DNA of 64,000 nucleotides, taken from Mesorhizobium sp. Lineage in GTDB: Bacteria; Pseudomonadota; Alphaproteobacteria; Rhizobiales; Rhizobiaceae. How positions within the stretch are numbered: position 1 is the stretch's first letter; every line of letters begins with the position of its first letter. Below, one piece after another: positions 35,634 through 45,376 of the stretch. The stretch spans positions 1-64,000 of the forward strand of contig NZ_JAFKID010000009.1 of the NCBI RefSeq assembly GCF_017306545.1, in the 5' to 3' direction. Under the pieces are notes generated by a model, which did not search any database, was not told where the DNA came from, and saw only the letters and a program-made list of their open reading frames with translations. Made by a program: the position numbers and the translations under genes.

Positions 35634-36424
35634 TGCTGAAAGCCCGCGTCATCCCATGCCTCGACGTCAAGGGCGGCCGCGTCGTCAAGGGCGTCAACTT
35701 CGTCGATCTGATCGACGCGGGCGATCCGGTTGAGGCGGCCAAGGCTTATGACGCGGCCGGCGCCGACGAACTCTGCTTCCTCGATATCACCGCCTCTTCC
35801 GACAACCGCGAGACGATCTTCGACGTGATCGCCCACACGGCCGAGCAGTGCTTCATGCCGCTGACGGTGGGTGGCGGCGTGCGGCAGGTGAGCGATATCC
35901 GCAAGCTGCTGCTGGCCGGCGCCGACAAGGTGTCGATCAACACGGCGGCGGTGAAAAACCCGGACTTCGTGGCCGAAGCGGCCGACAAGTTCGGCGACCA
36001 GTGCGTCGTCGTCGCCATCGACGCGAAAAAGGTTTCCGGCGCCGGCGAGGCCGCCCGCTGGGAAATCTTCACCCATGGCGGGCGGGAAAAGACCGGCATC
36101 GACGCGGTCGCCTTCGCGCGAAAGGTGGTGGACCTCGGCGCCGGTGAAATCCTGCTCACCTCGATGGACCGCGACGGCACCAAGGCCGGCTACGACATCG
36201 CACTGACCCGTGCTGTGGCGGACGCGGTGCACGTACCGGTGATCGCCTCCGGCGGCGTCGGCACGCTGGACGATCTGGTCGCCGGCATCCGCGACGGCCA
36301 CGCGGCGGCGGTGCTGGCCGCCTCGATCTTCCATTTCGGCACCTATACGGTCATGCAGGCCAAAGAGCATATGGCCGCCGCCGGTCTGCCGATGCGACTC
36401 GACTCAGGCCCCGCCGCGCCGTAA
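35633..36424 (+). CDS. hisF: Imidazole glycerol phosphate synthase subunit HisF
   Basis: 263 residues. TIM-barrel cyclase subunit. Catalytic Asp in [15 protein letters not shown] and Asp in [22 protein letters not shown] and ASGGVG phosphate sites. Start at 35633 is coupled to the arginase-like stop (TGATG). Residues 140-150 ([13 protein letters not shown]) follow the HisF-specific loop. Confidence 0.97.
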   Translation: MLKARVIPCLDVKGGRVVKGVNFVDLIDAGDPVEAAKAYDAAGADELCFLDITASSDNRETIFDVIAHTAEQCFMPLTVGGGVRQVSDIRKLLLAGADKVSINTAAVKNPDFVAEAADKFGDQCVVVAIDAKKVSGAGEAARWEIFTHGGREKTGIDAVAFARKVVDLGAGEILLTSMDRDGTKAGYDIALTRAVADAVHVPVIASGGVGTLDDLVAGIRDGHAAAVLAASIFHFGTYTVMQAKEHMAAAGLPMRLDSGPAAP

Positions 36425-36433
36425 ATCGCCATC

Positions 36434-36754
36434 ATGACCACGTTTTCGCTATCCGACCTGGAAAAGACCATCGCCGAGCGCGCCCGCTCGGGCGACGCGG
36501 ATTCGTGGACGGCCAAGCTGTTCGCCAAGGGCATCGACAAGGCCGCCCAGAAGCTCGGCGAGGAGGCGGTGGAGACGGTGATCGCGGCCGTGCGGGGCGA
36601 TACCAAAGGCGTCGTTTCGGAAAGCGCCGATCTCCTCTATCATTGGCTGGTGGTGCTGGGCATAGCCGGCGTGAAACTGGACGAGGTGCTTGCCGAACTG
36701 GAGCGGCGCACCGGGCGTTCAGGCATAGCGGAAAAAGCTTCGCGCCCGAAATGA
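36434..36754 (+). CDS. hisE: Phosphoribosyl-ATP diphosphatase
   Basis: 106 residues, stand-alone HisE without the HisI domain. Alpha-helical MazG-like fold: [17 protein letters not shown] and [12 protein letters not shown] carry the Mg-binding acidic residues. Second step of histidine synthesis. Overlaps coaA by 4 bases. Confidence 0.95.
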   Translation: MTTFSLSDLEKTIAERARSGDADSWTAKLFAKGIDKAAQKLGEEAVETVIAAVRGDTKGVVSESADLLYHWLVVLGIAGVKLDEVLAELERRTGRSGIAEKASRPK

Positions 36755-37746
36755 AGCGGCTGCAACAGGACGAAGGGGAAATCCCGTTGGATCAGCTTGC
36801 GCCTACCGAGAAATATTCTCCCTACCTGTTCTTTTCGGCGCGCGAATGGGCCGCATTCCGCGCCGATACGCCGCTGACGCTGAGCGAGGACGAGATCGAC
36901 CGCCTGCGGTCGCTGAACGACCCGGTCGATCTCGAAGAAGTCAAGCGCATCTATCTGTCGATGTCGCGGCTGTTGTCGGCGCATGTCGAGGCGAGCCAAT
37001 TGCTGTTTCGCCAGCGGCAGTTGTTCTTCAACAAGGAAAGCGTGGTGAAGACGCCCTTCATCATCGGCGTCGCCGGTTCGGTGGCGGTGGGGAAATCGAC
37101 CACCGCGCGCGTGCTGAAGGAACTTCTGCAACGCTGGCCGTCCAGTCCCAAGGTCGATCTCGTCACCACCGACGGTTTCCTGTTGCCCAACGAGGTGCTG
37201 CGGCGCGAAAACCTGATGGAGCGCAAGGGCTTTCCGGAAAGCTATGACATCGGCGCGCTGCTGCGCTTCCTGTCCGGCATCAAGTCCGGCCAGCGCGACG
37301 TGCAGGCGCCGCTCTATTCGCACCTGACCTACGACGTGCTGCCGGGCGCCTTCGCCACCATCGACCGGCCCGATATCCTGATCTTCGAGGGCATCAACGT
37401 GCTTTTGCCCGGCAAGCTGCCGGCCGACGGCAAATTCGTGCCCTTCCTGTCGGATTTCTTCGACTTTTCCATCTACATCGACGCCGACGAGAAGCTGATC
37501 CACGACTGGTACATCGCCCGCTTCATGCGGCTGCGCGAGACGGCTTTCCGCAACCCGGAATCGTTCTTCCACCGCTATTCGCAGCTTTCGGAAAGTGCTG
37601 CGCGCGCCATCGCCGAGGGGCTGTGGAGCAACATCAACCTGAAGAACCTGCGCGAGAACATTTTGCCGACGCGGCCGCGCGCCGACCTCATCCTGCGCAA
37701 GGGCGCCGACCACTTCGTCGAGGAAGTGGCGCTGCGCAAGCTGTAG
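36751..37746 (+). CDS. coaA: Type I pantothenate kinase
   Basis: 331 residues. Phosphorylates pantothenate, the first step of CoA synthesis. Family start [16 protein letters not shown]; Walker [13 protein letters not shown] (about 104-115); TTDGFLLPN; and IFEGINVLL with [10 protein letters not shown]. Last gene of the his transcript (ATGA overlap with hisE); ends 3 bases from alkB on the other strand. Confidence 0.96.
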   Translation: MKRLQQDEGEIPLDQLAPTEKYSPYLFFSAREWAAFRADTPLTLSEDEIDRLRSLNDPVDLEEVKRIYLSMSRLLSAHVEASQLLFRQRQLFFNKESVVKTPFIIGVAGSVAVGKSTTARVLKELLQRWPSSPKVDLVTTDGFLLPNEVLRRENLMERKGFPESYDIGALLRFLSGIKSGQRDVQAPLYSHLTYDVLPGAFATIDRPDILIFEGINVLLPGKLPADGKFVPFLSDFFDFSIYIDADEKLIHDWYIARFMRLRETAFRNPESFFHRYSQLSESAARAIAEGLWSNINLKNLRENILPTRPRADLILRKGADHFVEEVALRKL

Positions 37747-37749
37747 ACG

Positions 37750-38361
37750 TCAGGGTTTGGTCACGCGCCTCAGCGTCAGGTTGATGCGGCCGCCGTTCTT
37801 CAGCAGCATCGAGGTGTCGGGATAGATACGGTCGACGCCGTGATAGGCGAGCCGGCTTTCCCCACCCAGCACAACCACGTCGCCGGAGCCGAGCCGGAGC
37901 GAGACGGTGGGGTCGGTGCGTTTCGTGCCGCCGATGCGGAAGAGGCAATCGTCGCCAAGCGAGACGGAAACGACAGGGGCGGCGAAATCCGTCTCGTCGC
38001 GATCCTGGTGCTGGCCCATTTTCGCGCTCGCCGAATAGAAATTGACCAGGCAGGCTTCGGGCGGATGCGGATAGGCCGAAACCTCGTTCCATAGATCGAG
38101 CAGCATCGGCGGAATGGGCGGCCACGGCTCGCCGGTGACGGGATGGGTCGCCTGATAGCGATAGCCGCGCTCTGTGTCCGTGACCCAGCCGAGCGCGCCG
38201 CAATTGGTCATGCGCACGCTCATCTCCTTGCCGCTGCGCGGCAGCGTCGGCACGTAGAGGGGCGCTGCCGCCACCACGGCGCGGACGGCGCCCAGCAGAC
38301 CGGCCTGCTCGTCCGGCGGAAAGCGGTTGGGAATGTGGCGGAAGCCATTTAAATTACTCAA
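37750..38361 (-). CDS. alkB: Alpha-ketoglutarate-dependent DNA dealkylase AlkB
   Basis: 203 residues. Fe(II)/2-oxoglutarate dioxygenase that removes 1-methyladenine and 3-methylcytosine. HxD...H iron triad: GQHQDRD and YHGVDRI; 2OG-binding Arg pair in GGRINLTLRRV; substrate loop MSVRMTNCGALGW. Start at 38361 has an AT-rich upstream region that marks the boundary of the AT-rich insert. No ada gene nearby. Confidence 0.95.
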   Translation of the reverse strand: MSNLNGFRHIPNRFPPDEQAGLLGAVRAVVAAAPLYVPTLPRSGKEMSVRMTNCGALGWVTDTERGYRYQATHPVTGEPWPPIPPMLLDLWNEVSAYPHPPEACLVNFYSASAKMGQHQDRDETDFAAPVVSVSLGDDCLFRIGGTKRTDPTVSLRLGSGDVVVLGGESRLAYHGVDRIYPDTSMLLKNGGRINLTLRRVTKP

Positions 38362-38407
38362 AACGAAGGGCCTTCACACACCGATGCCTAGCCTTTAAAG
38401 TTAGAGG

Positions 38408-39058
38408 ATGGATATAGGGAAGACAATTTTCGTCGCCTTCATAGGGTTCCTGCTCACAGGTGTGGTTGGCACGTGGATAAGTTACTTTTGGCAGACAAGA
38501 AATTGGCGCCTGCAGCAGGATTATCTTCGCAACAAAGAACTCCTTTCTAAGCAAGTCGAAATTGTCGAAGGCTTGGCTGATCTAGTTGGTCAAAGGAAAT
38601 TTAGAATGTTTCGGGCCGCTGCAGCCTTGCGCGGTTTGGATAGTGAAAAGATCTCAACTTCATGGAAAAGCTACGACGCCTCTGTTATTCTATGGAACGA
38701 TAGCGTGAATGGGTATATAACTAAGCTTAGGCAGTTTTTTACGAAAAGAATGCAGTATGATCTTGACTCTTATATAACAGAGGAATTCCAATATATAGGT
38801 TCAATTTTGGAGAGATCTAAAAAGAATTACGATATCGGAAATATTGACATGGATTACTATGGAAATTTGAAAGAAATTTCTGAGAGGTTAGAAAATTTTA
38901 ATGGACATATAAACGAATACATAGGAACACTGTGGTCCCATATAGATGGATTAAAAGAGAGAATTGACGGGAAGAATTTGTATAACATTTCCGATAGAGA
39001 CAATCTTTCAAATTGGCATCTTTTCAAACAAATTTTTGTACTTAGAAAGCAGTTTTAA
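38408..39058 (+). CDS. Uncharacterised single-pass membrane protein, AT-rich DNA
   Basis: 216 residues. One N-terminal helix (about 6-28, TIFVAFIGFLLTGVVGTWIS) followed by WQTRNWRLQQDYLRNKELLSKQVEIV, a charged coiled-coil-like stretch; the rest is predicted helical and cytoplasmic. It resembles loosely a scattered family of short membrane proteins with a helix plus W-x-x-R-x-W motif, of unknown function. Composition is unlike the neighbours: the 60 bases from 38821 hold only 16 G+C, and rare-for-GC-rich codons (TTA, ATA, AGA) are common. Its last 51 bases overlap the end of the convergent transglycosylase gene. Likely horizontally acquired. Confidence 0.7.
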   Translation: MDIGKTIFVAFIGFLLTGVVGTWISYFWQTRNWRLQQDYLRNKELLSKQVEIVEGLADLVGQRKFRMFRAAAALRGLDSEKISTSWKSYDASVILWNDSVNGYITKLRQFFTKRMQYDLDSYITEEFQYIGSILERSKKNYDIGNIDMDYYGNLKEISERLENFNGHINEYIGTLWSHIDGLKERIDGKNLYNISDRDNLSNWHLFKQIFVLRKQF

Positions 39059-39655
39059 CGCATATCGCTTCCTTCGTTCAACTTTTAACCGCCATCTCTC
39101 TGATGGTTTTGATGGACGGGGGTAGACCAAGTAGGATGCAATTTCCGCAGCCTCATCCAGAGTTAGGTCATATATAGATTTACTAAAGTTATTATTGGCA
39201 ACTGACTCGAAATTAGAGCTATATGCCGGATGAAAGTTTACGGGGTAGTCATATCCATAGTAAGCCATTGAAATATACGCATTTAACATATCAAATTTTT
39301 TAAAATGAAAATTACAGATCGTAGCCAAAAGCATTTCGTAAATTTTTCTTTTTTTTGTTCTTTCGTATCGTCCGGTCACTGTTCGTACAAGCTGCATTTC
39401 GATTGTGCTGAACCCTCCGTGACGTCGAAAGGTGGCCGCCAGCCAAGCATCTCTTATTAGGGAGATGGTATCTATACCCCGGTGACGAAAAAATCGACGG
39501 TCCTCAAGCAGCAAAACGAGCTTATGGAAATCCAAAAATTGGTCCCAATCTGCAGAGGGCACTCTCTCGGAAATTAAATCGATATCCTCATTTATCTTGA
39601 TGAGAAAAGATTTCAGCGAAGGAAAGCGAATAGGATGGTTATGGAATCGCTTCAT
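39008..39655 (-). CDS. Stand-alone GT51-type peptidoglycan transglycosylase domain protein, AT-rich DNA
   Basis: 215 residues. Motif 1 EDRRFFRHRGID (51-62, consensus ExxxFxxHxG) with probable catalytic Glu51; motif 2 GGFSTIEMQLVR (80-91, GGSTITQQL-like, with an extra Phe); motif 3 KRKIYEMLLA (102-111); motif 4 LNAYISMAYYG (124-134); motif 5 LTLDEAAEIASYLVYPRPSKPS (164-185 region). No membrane anchor or signal peptide and no transpeptidase domain, unlike MtgA or class A PBPs. AGGGAC ahead of the ATG. Strongly AT-rich (19 G+C in the 60 bases from 39241). Polymerisation of lipid II from a soluble cytoplasmic protein is odd, so another role (toxin, defence effector, or binding protein) is possible. 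Confidence 0.75.
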   Translation of the reverse strand: MKRFHNHPIRFPSLKSFLIKINEDIDLISERVPSADWDQFLDFHKLVLLLEDRRFFRHRGIDTISLIRDAWLAATFRRHGGFSTIEMQLVRTVTGRYERTKKRKIYEMLLATICNFHFKKFDMLNAYISMAYYGYDYPVNFHPAYSSNFESVANNNFSKSIYDLTLDEAAEIASYLVYPRPSKPSERWRLKVERRKRYALKLLSKYKNLFEKMPI

Positions 39656-39697
39656 CTATAGAGTCCCTATGTAGAATTCCAATACACCAAAAATACC

Positions 39698-40135
39698 CTA
39701 GCCGTCATCTCCCACCCTGCCGCGCAGCTTCTTGACGGTCGAACGGCCCGCCTTTTCCTTCAGGCGGCGTTCCACCGCGCCCTTGGACGGCTTCGTCTTC
39801 TTGCGCGGCGGCGGCGGCGGTTCAGCCGCGCGAGCGACCAGCGCCGTCAGCCGCTCACGGGCGTCGGCGCGGTTGCGCTCCTGCGTGCGGAAACGGTCGG
39901 CCTCGATGACGACGACGCCGTCCTTGGTGGCGCGCTGGCCGGCCAGCCGGATGACGCGCGCCCGCACGCGCTCCGACAGGCCGGGCGCATTGGCCGCGTC
40001 GAAGCGCAACTGCACGGCCGTCGCCACCTTGTTGACGTTCTGGCCTCCCGGCCCGGAGGCGCGCACGAAGCTTTCGGTGAGATCGTCCAGCCGGATGACC
40101 GCTTCCGCCGAGATGATGATGTCGTCGCCGCTCAT
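39698..40135 (-). CDS. arfB: Alternative ribosome-rescue factor ArfB (YaeJ)
   Basis: 145 residues. Releases peptides from stalled ribosomes lacking a stop codon. GPGGQNVNK carries the GGQ hydrolysis motif (about 28-36) and the C-terminal tail is Lys/Arg-rich (PPRKKTKPSKGAVERRLKEK...), the part that enters the empty mRNA channel. Return to high GC marks the right edge of the AT-rich insert between 39656 and 39697. Confidence 0.94.
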   Translation of the reverse strand: MSGDDIIISAEAVIRLDDLTESFVRASGPGGQNVNKVATAVQLRFDAANAPGLSERVRARVIRLAGQRATKDGVVVIEADRFRTQERNRADARERLTALVARAAEPPPPPRKKTKPSKGAVERRLKEKAGRSTVKKLRGRVGDDG

Positions 40136-40175
40136 GGTGCAGTCATGACGTGGCGGCAGGGAAAAGGGAAGGGTT

Positions 40176-40302
40176 CTCTCTCCCCGTTTACGGGGGAGAG
40201 ATGTCCGGCAGGACAGTGAGGAGCCGTGCCGGCCTTCAAACGCTCACGCCGCCCCTCATCCGTCACTTCGTGACACCTTCTCCCCGTAAACGGAGAGAAG
40301 GA
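40176..40302. repeat. Palindromic intergenic repeat (family A)
   Basis: CTCTCTCCCCGTTTACGGGGGAGAG at its left and TTCTCCCCGTAAACGGAGAGAA at its right end, around a core with CCGGCAGGACAGTGAGGAG and CCCCTCATCCGTCACTTCGTGA. Lies in the 179-base space between pckA and arfB starts/stops. Same family as 2684-2883 and 61141-61270. Confidence 0.75.
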
Positions 40303-40314
40303 AGAGCTTGGCGT

Positions 40315-41925
40315 CTACTCGGCCGCTTCCTGCGAGCGCGGGGCGGCGCCGAGCACGTTGGCGTCGACATGGGCTTCGAACTTGCCGAAATTGTCGATGA
40401 ACATGCCGATCAGCTTCTTCGCCTGCCGGTCGTAGGCGGCCTTGTCCGCCCACGTTGAGCGCGGGTCGAGAATGGCGCCGTCCACGCCAGGAACGGCAAC
40501 CGGCACTTCAAAGCCGAAATTGGCGTCGGTGCGGAACTCGGCCCGGTTGAGCGAGCCGTCGAGGGCTGCCGCCAACAGGGCGCGCGTCGCCTTGATCGGC
40601 ATGCGGCTGCCGGTGCCGTAGGCGCCGCCGGTCCAGCCGGTGTTGACCAGCCAGCAGGAGACGCCGTGGCGGGCGATCAGGTCGCGCAGCAGGTTGCCGT
40701 ACTCGGAAGGATGGCGCGGCATGAAGGGGGCGCCGAAGCAGGTGGAGAAGGTCGCTTCCGGCTCGGTCACGCCTTTTTCGGTGCCGGCCACCTTGGCAGT
40801 GTAGCCGGAGAGGAAGTGGTACATGGCCTGCGCCGGGGTGAGCCTGGCGATCGGCGGCATCACGCCGAAAGCGTCGGCGGTCAGCATGATGACGTTCTTC
40901 GGCTGGCCGGCGCGGCCGGTGGCGCTGGCATTGGCGATGAAGTCGAGCGGATAGGCGCAGCGCGTGTTTTCCGTCAGGCTGCCGTCGTCGAAGTCCGGCA
41001 CGCCGTCGGCATCGAGGATGACGTTCTCCAGCACCGTGCCGAAGCGGCGCGTGGTGGAGAAGATTTCCGGCTCGTGCTCGGCCGACAGGCGAATGGTCTT
41101 GGCGTAGCAGCCGCCCTCGAAATTGAAGACGCCGTGCGGCCCCCAGCCGTGCTCGTCATCGCCGATCAGCGTGCGCGACGGGTCTGCCGATAGCGTCGTC
41201 TTGCCGGTGCCCGACAGGCCGAAGAAAATGGCCGTATCGCCGGCCGGCCCCTCGTTGGCCGAGCAGTGCATGGGCATGACGCCCTGTTCAGGCAGCATGT
41301 AGTTCAGCGCGGTGAACACCGACTTCTTCATCTCGCCGGCATAGGAGGTGCCGCCGATCAGCACGATCATGCGGGTGAGATCGAGCGCGATCACCGTTTC
41401 CGAGCGCGTGCCGTGACGGGCCGGGTCGGCCTTGAAGGACGGCAGGTCGATGATGGTCATCTTCGGCACGAAGCGCGCCAGCGCAGCCGCGTCGGGCCGG
41501 ATCAGAAGGTTGCGGATGAACAAAGAGTGCCAGGCGAGTTCCGTGACGACGCGCACCGGCAGGGCAAGCTCCGCATCGGCACCGCCGACGAGGTCCTGCA
41601 CGTAAAGGTCCTTGTCGGCCGCATGGGCGAGGAAATCGGCCAGCAGGAGATCGAACTGCGCCGGCGCCATCGCCTTGTTGGCGTCCCACCACACATGCGG
41701 CTCGGTCCTGACGTCGCGCACGACGAACTTGTCCTTCGCCGAGCGGCCGGTGTGCTGGCCCGTCTCGGCCATCAGCGCGCCGTGCGCGGTCAGCCGCGCC
41801 TCGCCGCGGCGGATCGCTTCCTCATAGAGCGCGGCCGGGCCGAAATTGTAGCGCACCGTGCCCGCCGTCTTCAGGCCGACGGCGTCGAGCCCGCAGCCCG
41901 GATTGCGTTTTCCGAGTTCCGACAT
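40315..41925 (-). CDS. pckA: Phosphoenolpyruvate carboxykinase (ATP)
   Basis: 536 residues, usual length. Converts oxaloacetate and ATP to PEP and CO2 in gluconeogenesis. Visible: [31 protein letters not shown], the kinase loop [22 protein letters not shown], and [12 protein letters not shown] with the adenine-binding R-x-K region. The start [14 protein letters not shown] at 41925 has AAGGAC upstream. Divergent from chvI; AT-rich operator-like sequences at 42019-42060. Confidence 0.97.
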   Translation of the reverse strand: MSELGKRNPGCGLDAVGLKTAGTVRYNFGPAALYEEAIRRGEARLTAHGALMAETGQHTGRSAKDKFVVRDVRTEPHVWWDANKAMAPAQFDLLLADFLAHAADKDLYVQDLVGGADAELALPVRVVTELAWHSLFIRNLLIRPDAAALARFVPKMTIIDLPSFKADPARHGTRSETVIALDLTRMIVLIGGTSYAGEMKKSVFTALNYMLPEQGVMPMHCSANEGPAGDTAIFFGLSGTGKTTLSADPSRTLIGDDEHGWGPHGVFNFEGGCYAKTIRLSAEHEPEIFSTTRRFGTVLENVILDADGVPDFDDGSLTENTRCAYPLDFIANASATGRAGQPKNVIMLTADAFGVMPPIARLTPAQAMYHFLSGYTAKVAGTEKGVTEPEATFSTCFGAPFMPRHPSEYGNLLRDLIARHGVSCWLVNTGWTGGAYGTGSRMPIKATRALLAAALDGSLNRAEFRTDANFGFEVPVAVPGVDGAILDPRSTWADKAAYDRQAKKLIGMFIDNFGKFEAHVDANVLGAAPRSQEAAE

Positions 41926-42018
41926 GAACTGTCCTTCTTGCTTCAGCCGCATTGAACCGGCCGTGGATGGGATAGGGCCGGTTTGTGGTCAAAATCAGAA
42001 TAGCTAAACAATATCAAA

Positions 42019-42060
42019 TCATTAATCGATTTAAAAAATTTGAAAGTTGTTTAAATCGTT
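42019..42060. promoter_or_regulatory. Two LacI-type palindromic sites in the pckA-chvI divergent region
   Basis: ATTAATCGATTTAAA (about 42021-42035) and GTTTAAATCGTTTATA (about 42049-42064) each centre on TCG with TTAA/TTTAA flanks; CGATTTAAA (42027-42035) and TTTAAATCG (42050-42058) are also exact inverted copies. Position just upstream of pckA suggests a repressor site such as that of the LacI-family PckR known from S. meliloti; I do not recall its exact site sequence. The rest of the 319-base gap (41926-42244) shows no gene. Confidence 0.4.
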
Positions 42061-42244
42061 TATATGTGCGAAAATTTTCCCAGGTTGCCCAAAGGATCGG
42101 AGCCTTGGCGGCGTCCAATCCCCGTGAGGGTTCGAGTGTGGACTTGCGCCGGCCGCCACGGTAGGAGGTCAAGCAACGTGCCACATTTTGTACCCAATTT
42201 GTCCTGCACAAGCCCCTTCTCGAAGCACGAAGGGGACACCCGCT

Positions 42245-42964
42245 ATGAGGGAGCCGCTGGAAATGGCAACAATCGCGCTTGTCGATGACGACCGCAATAT
42301 CCTGACGTCGGTTTCGATCGCGCTGGAGTCGGAAGGCTACCGGGTCGAAACCTACACGGACGGCGCATCGGCGCTCGAGGGCCTGGCGGCGCGCCCGCCG
42401 AACCTCGCCATCCTCGACATCAAGATGCCGCGCATGGACGGCATGGAGCTTTTGCGCCGCCTGCGCCAGAAGACCGACCTGCCGGTCATCTTCCTGACCT
42501 CCAAGGACGACGAGATCGACGAGCTGTTCGGCCTCAAGATGGGCGCCGACGACTTCATCAGGAAGCCGTTCTCGCAACGCCTGCTGGTCGAGCGCGTGCG
42601 CGCCGTGCTGCGCCGCGCCTCGGCGCGCGACGCCGCCGCCAAGCAGCCCAGCCAGGCCAGCCGCTCGCTGGAGCGCGGCCAACTCGTGATGGACCAGGAA
42701 CGCCACACCTGCACCTGGAAGGGCGAGCCGGTCACGCTCACGGTAACGGAATTTTTGATCCTGCATTCTCTGGCGCAACGCCCCGGCGTGGTGAAAAGTC
42801 GTGATGCGCTGATGGATTCGGCCTATGATGAGCAGGTCTATGTCGACGACCGCACCATCGACAGCCACATCAAGCGGCTGCGCAAGAAGTTCAAGGCCGT
42901 CGACGACGACTTCGAGATGATCGAGACGCTTTACGGGGTCGGCTACCGGTTCCGCGAAGCGTAG
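42245..42964 (+). CDS. chvI: Response regulator ChvI
   Basis: 239 residues from 42245 (233 from the alternative ATG at 42263, [10 protein letters not shown], which is the start of many homologues). Receiver domain with the phospho-acceptor Asp in [13 protein letters not shown] (Asp58, or Asp52 from the inner start), [21 protein letters not shown] and the conserved Lys in RKPF; C-terminal OmpR/PhoB winged helix ending [10 protein letters not shown]. Partner of ChvG in acid/envelope and host-contact responses. AGGGGA lies 8 bases before 42245. Confidence 0.95.
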   Translation: MREPLEMATIALVDDDRNILTSVSIALESEGYRVETYTDGASALEGLAARPPNLAILDIKMPRMDGMELLRRLRQKTDLPVIFLTSKDDEIDELFGLKMGADDFIRKPFSQRLLVERVRAVLRRASARDAAAKQPSQASRSLERGQLVMDQERHTCTWKGEPVTLTVTEFLILHSLAQRPGVVKSRDALMDSAYDEQVYVDDRTIDSHIKRLRKKFKAVDDDFEMIETLYGVGYRFREA

Positions 42965-42979
42965 GCCGCAACGGCTATC

Positions 42980-43084
42980 CAAAGCGTGTCGCGATCTTCC
43001 GGATTCGCTCCGCACGCTCTAGAGACTTGATTTTACGCATGTCCCTGTCCCGAAATCGAGGCGCTTTCGGGAGACATGCTCCAG
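42980..43084. repeat. Rhizobial intergenic repeat (family C)
   Basis: AAAGCGTGTCGCGATCTTCC...GCACGCTCTAGAGACTTGATTTTACGC-type block ending in GGGAGACATGCT, with an internal TCCCGAAA/TTTCGGGA hairpin. It fills most of the 145 bases between chvI and chvG. Single copy in this window; from memory this block is common between genes in Mesorhizobium-type genomes. Confidence 0.55.
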
Positions 43085-43109
43085 GAACCAACCGGCAGGC
43101 TGCTTATCG

Positions 43110-44888
43110 ATGGCAGTACACGTTGAACGCACGAGATCGCCGGCCGCCGCGAAGCGGCCGTTGCGGCCGTCGTTCCTTTCCAAGGTGACGGTGCCGCTGC
43201 GCCGTTTCCTCGGCCATCACATCTTTTCCAGCCTGACCCGGCGCATCCTGTTCCTCAACCTCGCCGGCCTGGCCGTGCTGGTCATCGGCATCCTCTATCT
43301 CAACACCTTCCGCGACGGGCTGATCGACGCGCGCGTCGAAAGCCTGATGACGCAGGGCGAGATCATCGCCGGCGCCATCGCCGCCTCGGCCACCGTCGAG
43401 ACGGACTCCATCTCCATCGACCCGGAGAAACTGCTCGAATTGCAGGCCGGCGAAAGCTCAGGCCCGTCGAGCGACCAGCTCGACAATCTCGACTTTCCCA
43501 TCAATCCCGAGCGCGTGGCGCCGGTGCTGCGGCGCCTGATCTCGCCGACGCGCACGCGTGCGCGCATCTACGACCGCGACGCCAACCTGCTGCTCGATTC
43601 CCGCCATCTCTATTCGCGCGGCCAGATCCTGCGCTACGACCTGCCGCCGGTCGACGAAGAAAAACCGAGCGTCCTGGAGCGCATCGAGAAGCTCGTCTTC
43701 AGCTTCTTCCGCAACACAAACCTGCCGATCTACAAGGAGCAGCCGGGCGGCAACGGCGCCGCCTTCCCCGAAGTGGTGAAGGCGCTCACCGGCAGCCCCT
43801 CGACTATCGTGCGCATTTCCGAAAAGGGCGAGCAGATCGTCTCGGTGGCGGTGCCGATCCAGCGCTTCCGCGCCGTGCTCGGCGTGTTGCTTTTGTCCAC
43901 CGAAGGCGGCGACATCGACAAGATCGTGTCGGCCGAGCGCAAGGCGATCCTGCGCGTCTTCGGCATCGCGGCCCTCGTCACCGCCATCCTGTCGCTGCTG
44001 CTGGCCTCCACCATCGCCACCCCGCTGCGCCGGCTTTCGGCGGCGGCGGTGCGGGTGCGGCGCGGCGTCAAGAACCGCGAGGAGATTCCCGACTTCTCCG
44101 ATCGCCAGGACGAGATCGGCAACCTGTCGCTCGCGGTGCGCGACATGACCAACGCGCTCTATGCACGCATCGAGGCGATCGAGAGTTTCGCCGCAGACGT
44201 CAGCCATGAACTGAAGAACCCGCTGACCTCGCTGCGCAGCGCCGTCGAAACGCTGCCGCTGGCCAAGAACGAAACCTCGCGCAACCGGCTGATGGAAGTC
44301 ATCCAGCACGACGTCAGGCGGCTCGACCGGCTCATCACCGACATTTCCGACGCTTCGCGCCTCGACGCGGAACTGGCCCGGGAAGACTCCGCCAAGGTCG
44401 ACCTGAAGAAATTCCTTACCGACCTGGTCAGCGTCTCGCGCGAGGCCTCGCACCACAAGAAGGCGGTGGAACTGGACCTGAAGGTCGCCAAGCTGCCGCA
44501 GGGCGCCAGGGACTATATGGTCGCCGGCCATGACCTCAGGCTCGGGCAGGTCATCACCAACCTGATCGAGAACGCGCGCTCCTTCGTGCCCGACGGGCAC
44601 GGCCGCATCAGCATCTCGCTGGCGCGGTCCGGCAAGTTCAACATCGTCACCGTCGAAGACAACGGTCCGGGCATCCGCGCCGAGAAGATCGACCGCATCT
44701 TCGAGCGCTTCTACACGGACCGGCCGGCCAGCGAGGCGTTCGGCCAGAATTCCGGCCTCGGCCTGTCGATCAGCAGGCAGATCGTCGAGGCGCATGGCGG
44801 CACGCTGACGGCCGAGAACATCGCCGGCACCAAGCCCGGCGAGCTCAAGGGCGCGCGTTTCATCGTCACTCTGCCTGCCGAAGGATAG
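43110..44888 (+). CDS. chvG: Sensor histidine kinase ChvG (ExoS)
   Basis: 592 residues. Two membrane helices (about 47-65 and 285-305) flank a periplasmic sensor domain, followed by HAMP (TPLRRLSAAAVRVRRG), the H-box DVSHELKNPLTSLRSAVE with His366, and a HATPase (VITNLIENARSF, VEDNGPGIRAEK, NSGLGLSISRQI). In relatives, a periplasmic repressor ExoR holds the kinase off; exoR is not in the window. Followed after 38 bases by hprK. Confidence 0.96.
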   Translation: MAVHVERTRSPAAAKRPLRPSFLSKVTVPLRRFLGHHIFSSLTRRILFLNLAGLAVLVIGILYLNTFRDGLIDARVESLMTQGEIIAGAIAASATVETDSISIDPEKLLELQAGESSGPSSDQLDNLDFPINPERVAPVLRRLISPTRTRARIYDRDANLLLDSRHLYSRGQILRYDLPPVDEEKPSVLERIEKLVFSFFRNTNLPIYKEQPGGNGAAFPEVVKALTGSPSTIVRISEKGEQIVSVAVPIQRFRAVLGVLLLSTEGGDIDKIVSAERKAILRVFGIAALVTAILSLLLASTIATPLRRLSAAAVRVRRGVKNREEIPDFSDRQDEIGNLSLAVRDMTNALYARIEAIESFAADVSHELKNPLTSLRSAVETLPLAKNETSRNRLMEVIQHDVRRLDRLITDISDASRLDAELAREDSAKVDLKKFLTDLVSVSREASHHKKAVELDLKVAKLPQGARDYMVAGHDLRLGQVITNLIENARSFVPDGHGRISISLARSGKFNIVTVEDNGPGIRAEKIDRIFERFYTDRPASEAFGQNSGLGLSISRQIVEAHGGTLTAENIAGTKPGELKGARFIVTLPAEG

Positions 44889-44926
44889 CGAAGGCATGGC
44901 TTCGGCCCGACCTGCGACCCGGCCGG

Positions 44927-45376
44927 ATGGATAGAACGGCCAACATCCATGCCACGGCGCTTGTGCTGGGCGACAGGGGCGTCCTCGTCACCGGTCCGTC
45001 CGGAGCCGGCAAGACGACGCTGGCGCTCGCCCTGATCGCTCGTTTTTCCGCATGCGGCCGGCTGGCGCTGCTGGTCGGCGACGACCAGATCTTCGTCGAA
45101 AAGCGCGGCGGGCGTCTCCTGTGCAGGGCGCCGGCCGTCCTTGCCGGCCTGGTCGAAGTGCCCGGCATCGGGCCGCGGCCGATCCAGGCCGAGCAGGCCG
45201 CGGTGGCCGATCTCGTCCTGCGGCTTGTCGGAGAGGGCGAGGCCACCCGCATGCAGGCCCCCGCCACGGAGACGATCGCAGGCTGTGCGCTCCCCCGCTT
45301 CGACCTGCCCCGGCGCAACGTCGCCGCCGCCTTGCCGCTGGCCGCCGCGCTGCTCGGGCGTCATCCTTTCGCCTAA
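44927..45376 (+). CDS. hprK: Short HPr kinase/phosphorylase (alphaproteobacterial type)
   Basis: 149 residues against about 310 in Gram-positives: only the C-terminal kinase domain remains. P-loop GPSGAGKTTL at 23-32 and the signature LVEVPGIGPRPI; an acidic GDDQIF segment binds Mg. In rhizobial relatives it phosphorylates HPr on Ser and links the PTS to the adjacent ChvG/ChvI genes. Between chvG and the EIIA gene; the 184-base gap 45377-45560 has no supported gene. Confidence 0.92.
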   Translation: MDRTANIHATALVLGDRGVLVTGPSGAGKTTLALALIARFSACGRLALLVGDDQIFVEKRGGRLLCRAPAVLAGLVEVPGIGPRPIQAEQAAVADLVLRLVGEGEATRMQAPATETIAGCALPRFDLPRRNVAAALPLAAALLGRHPFA

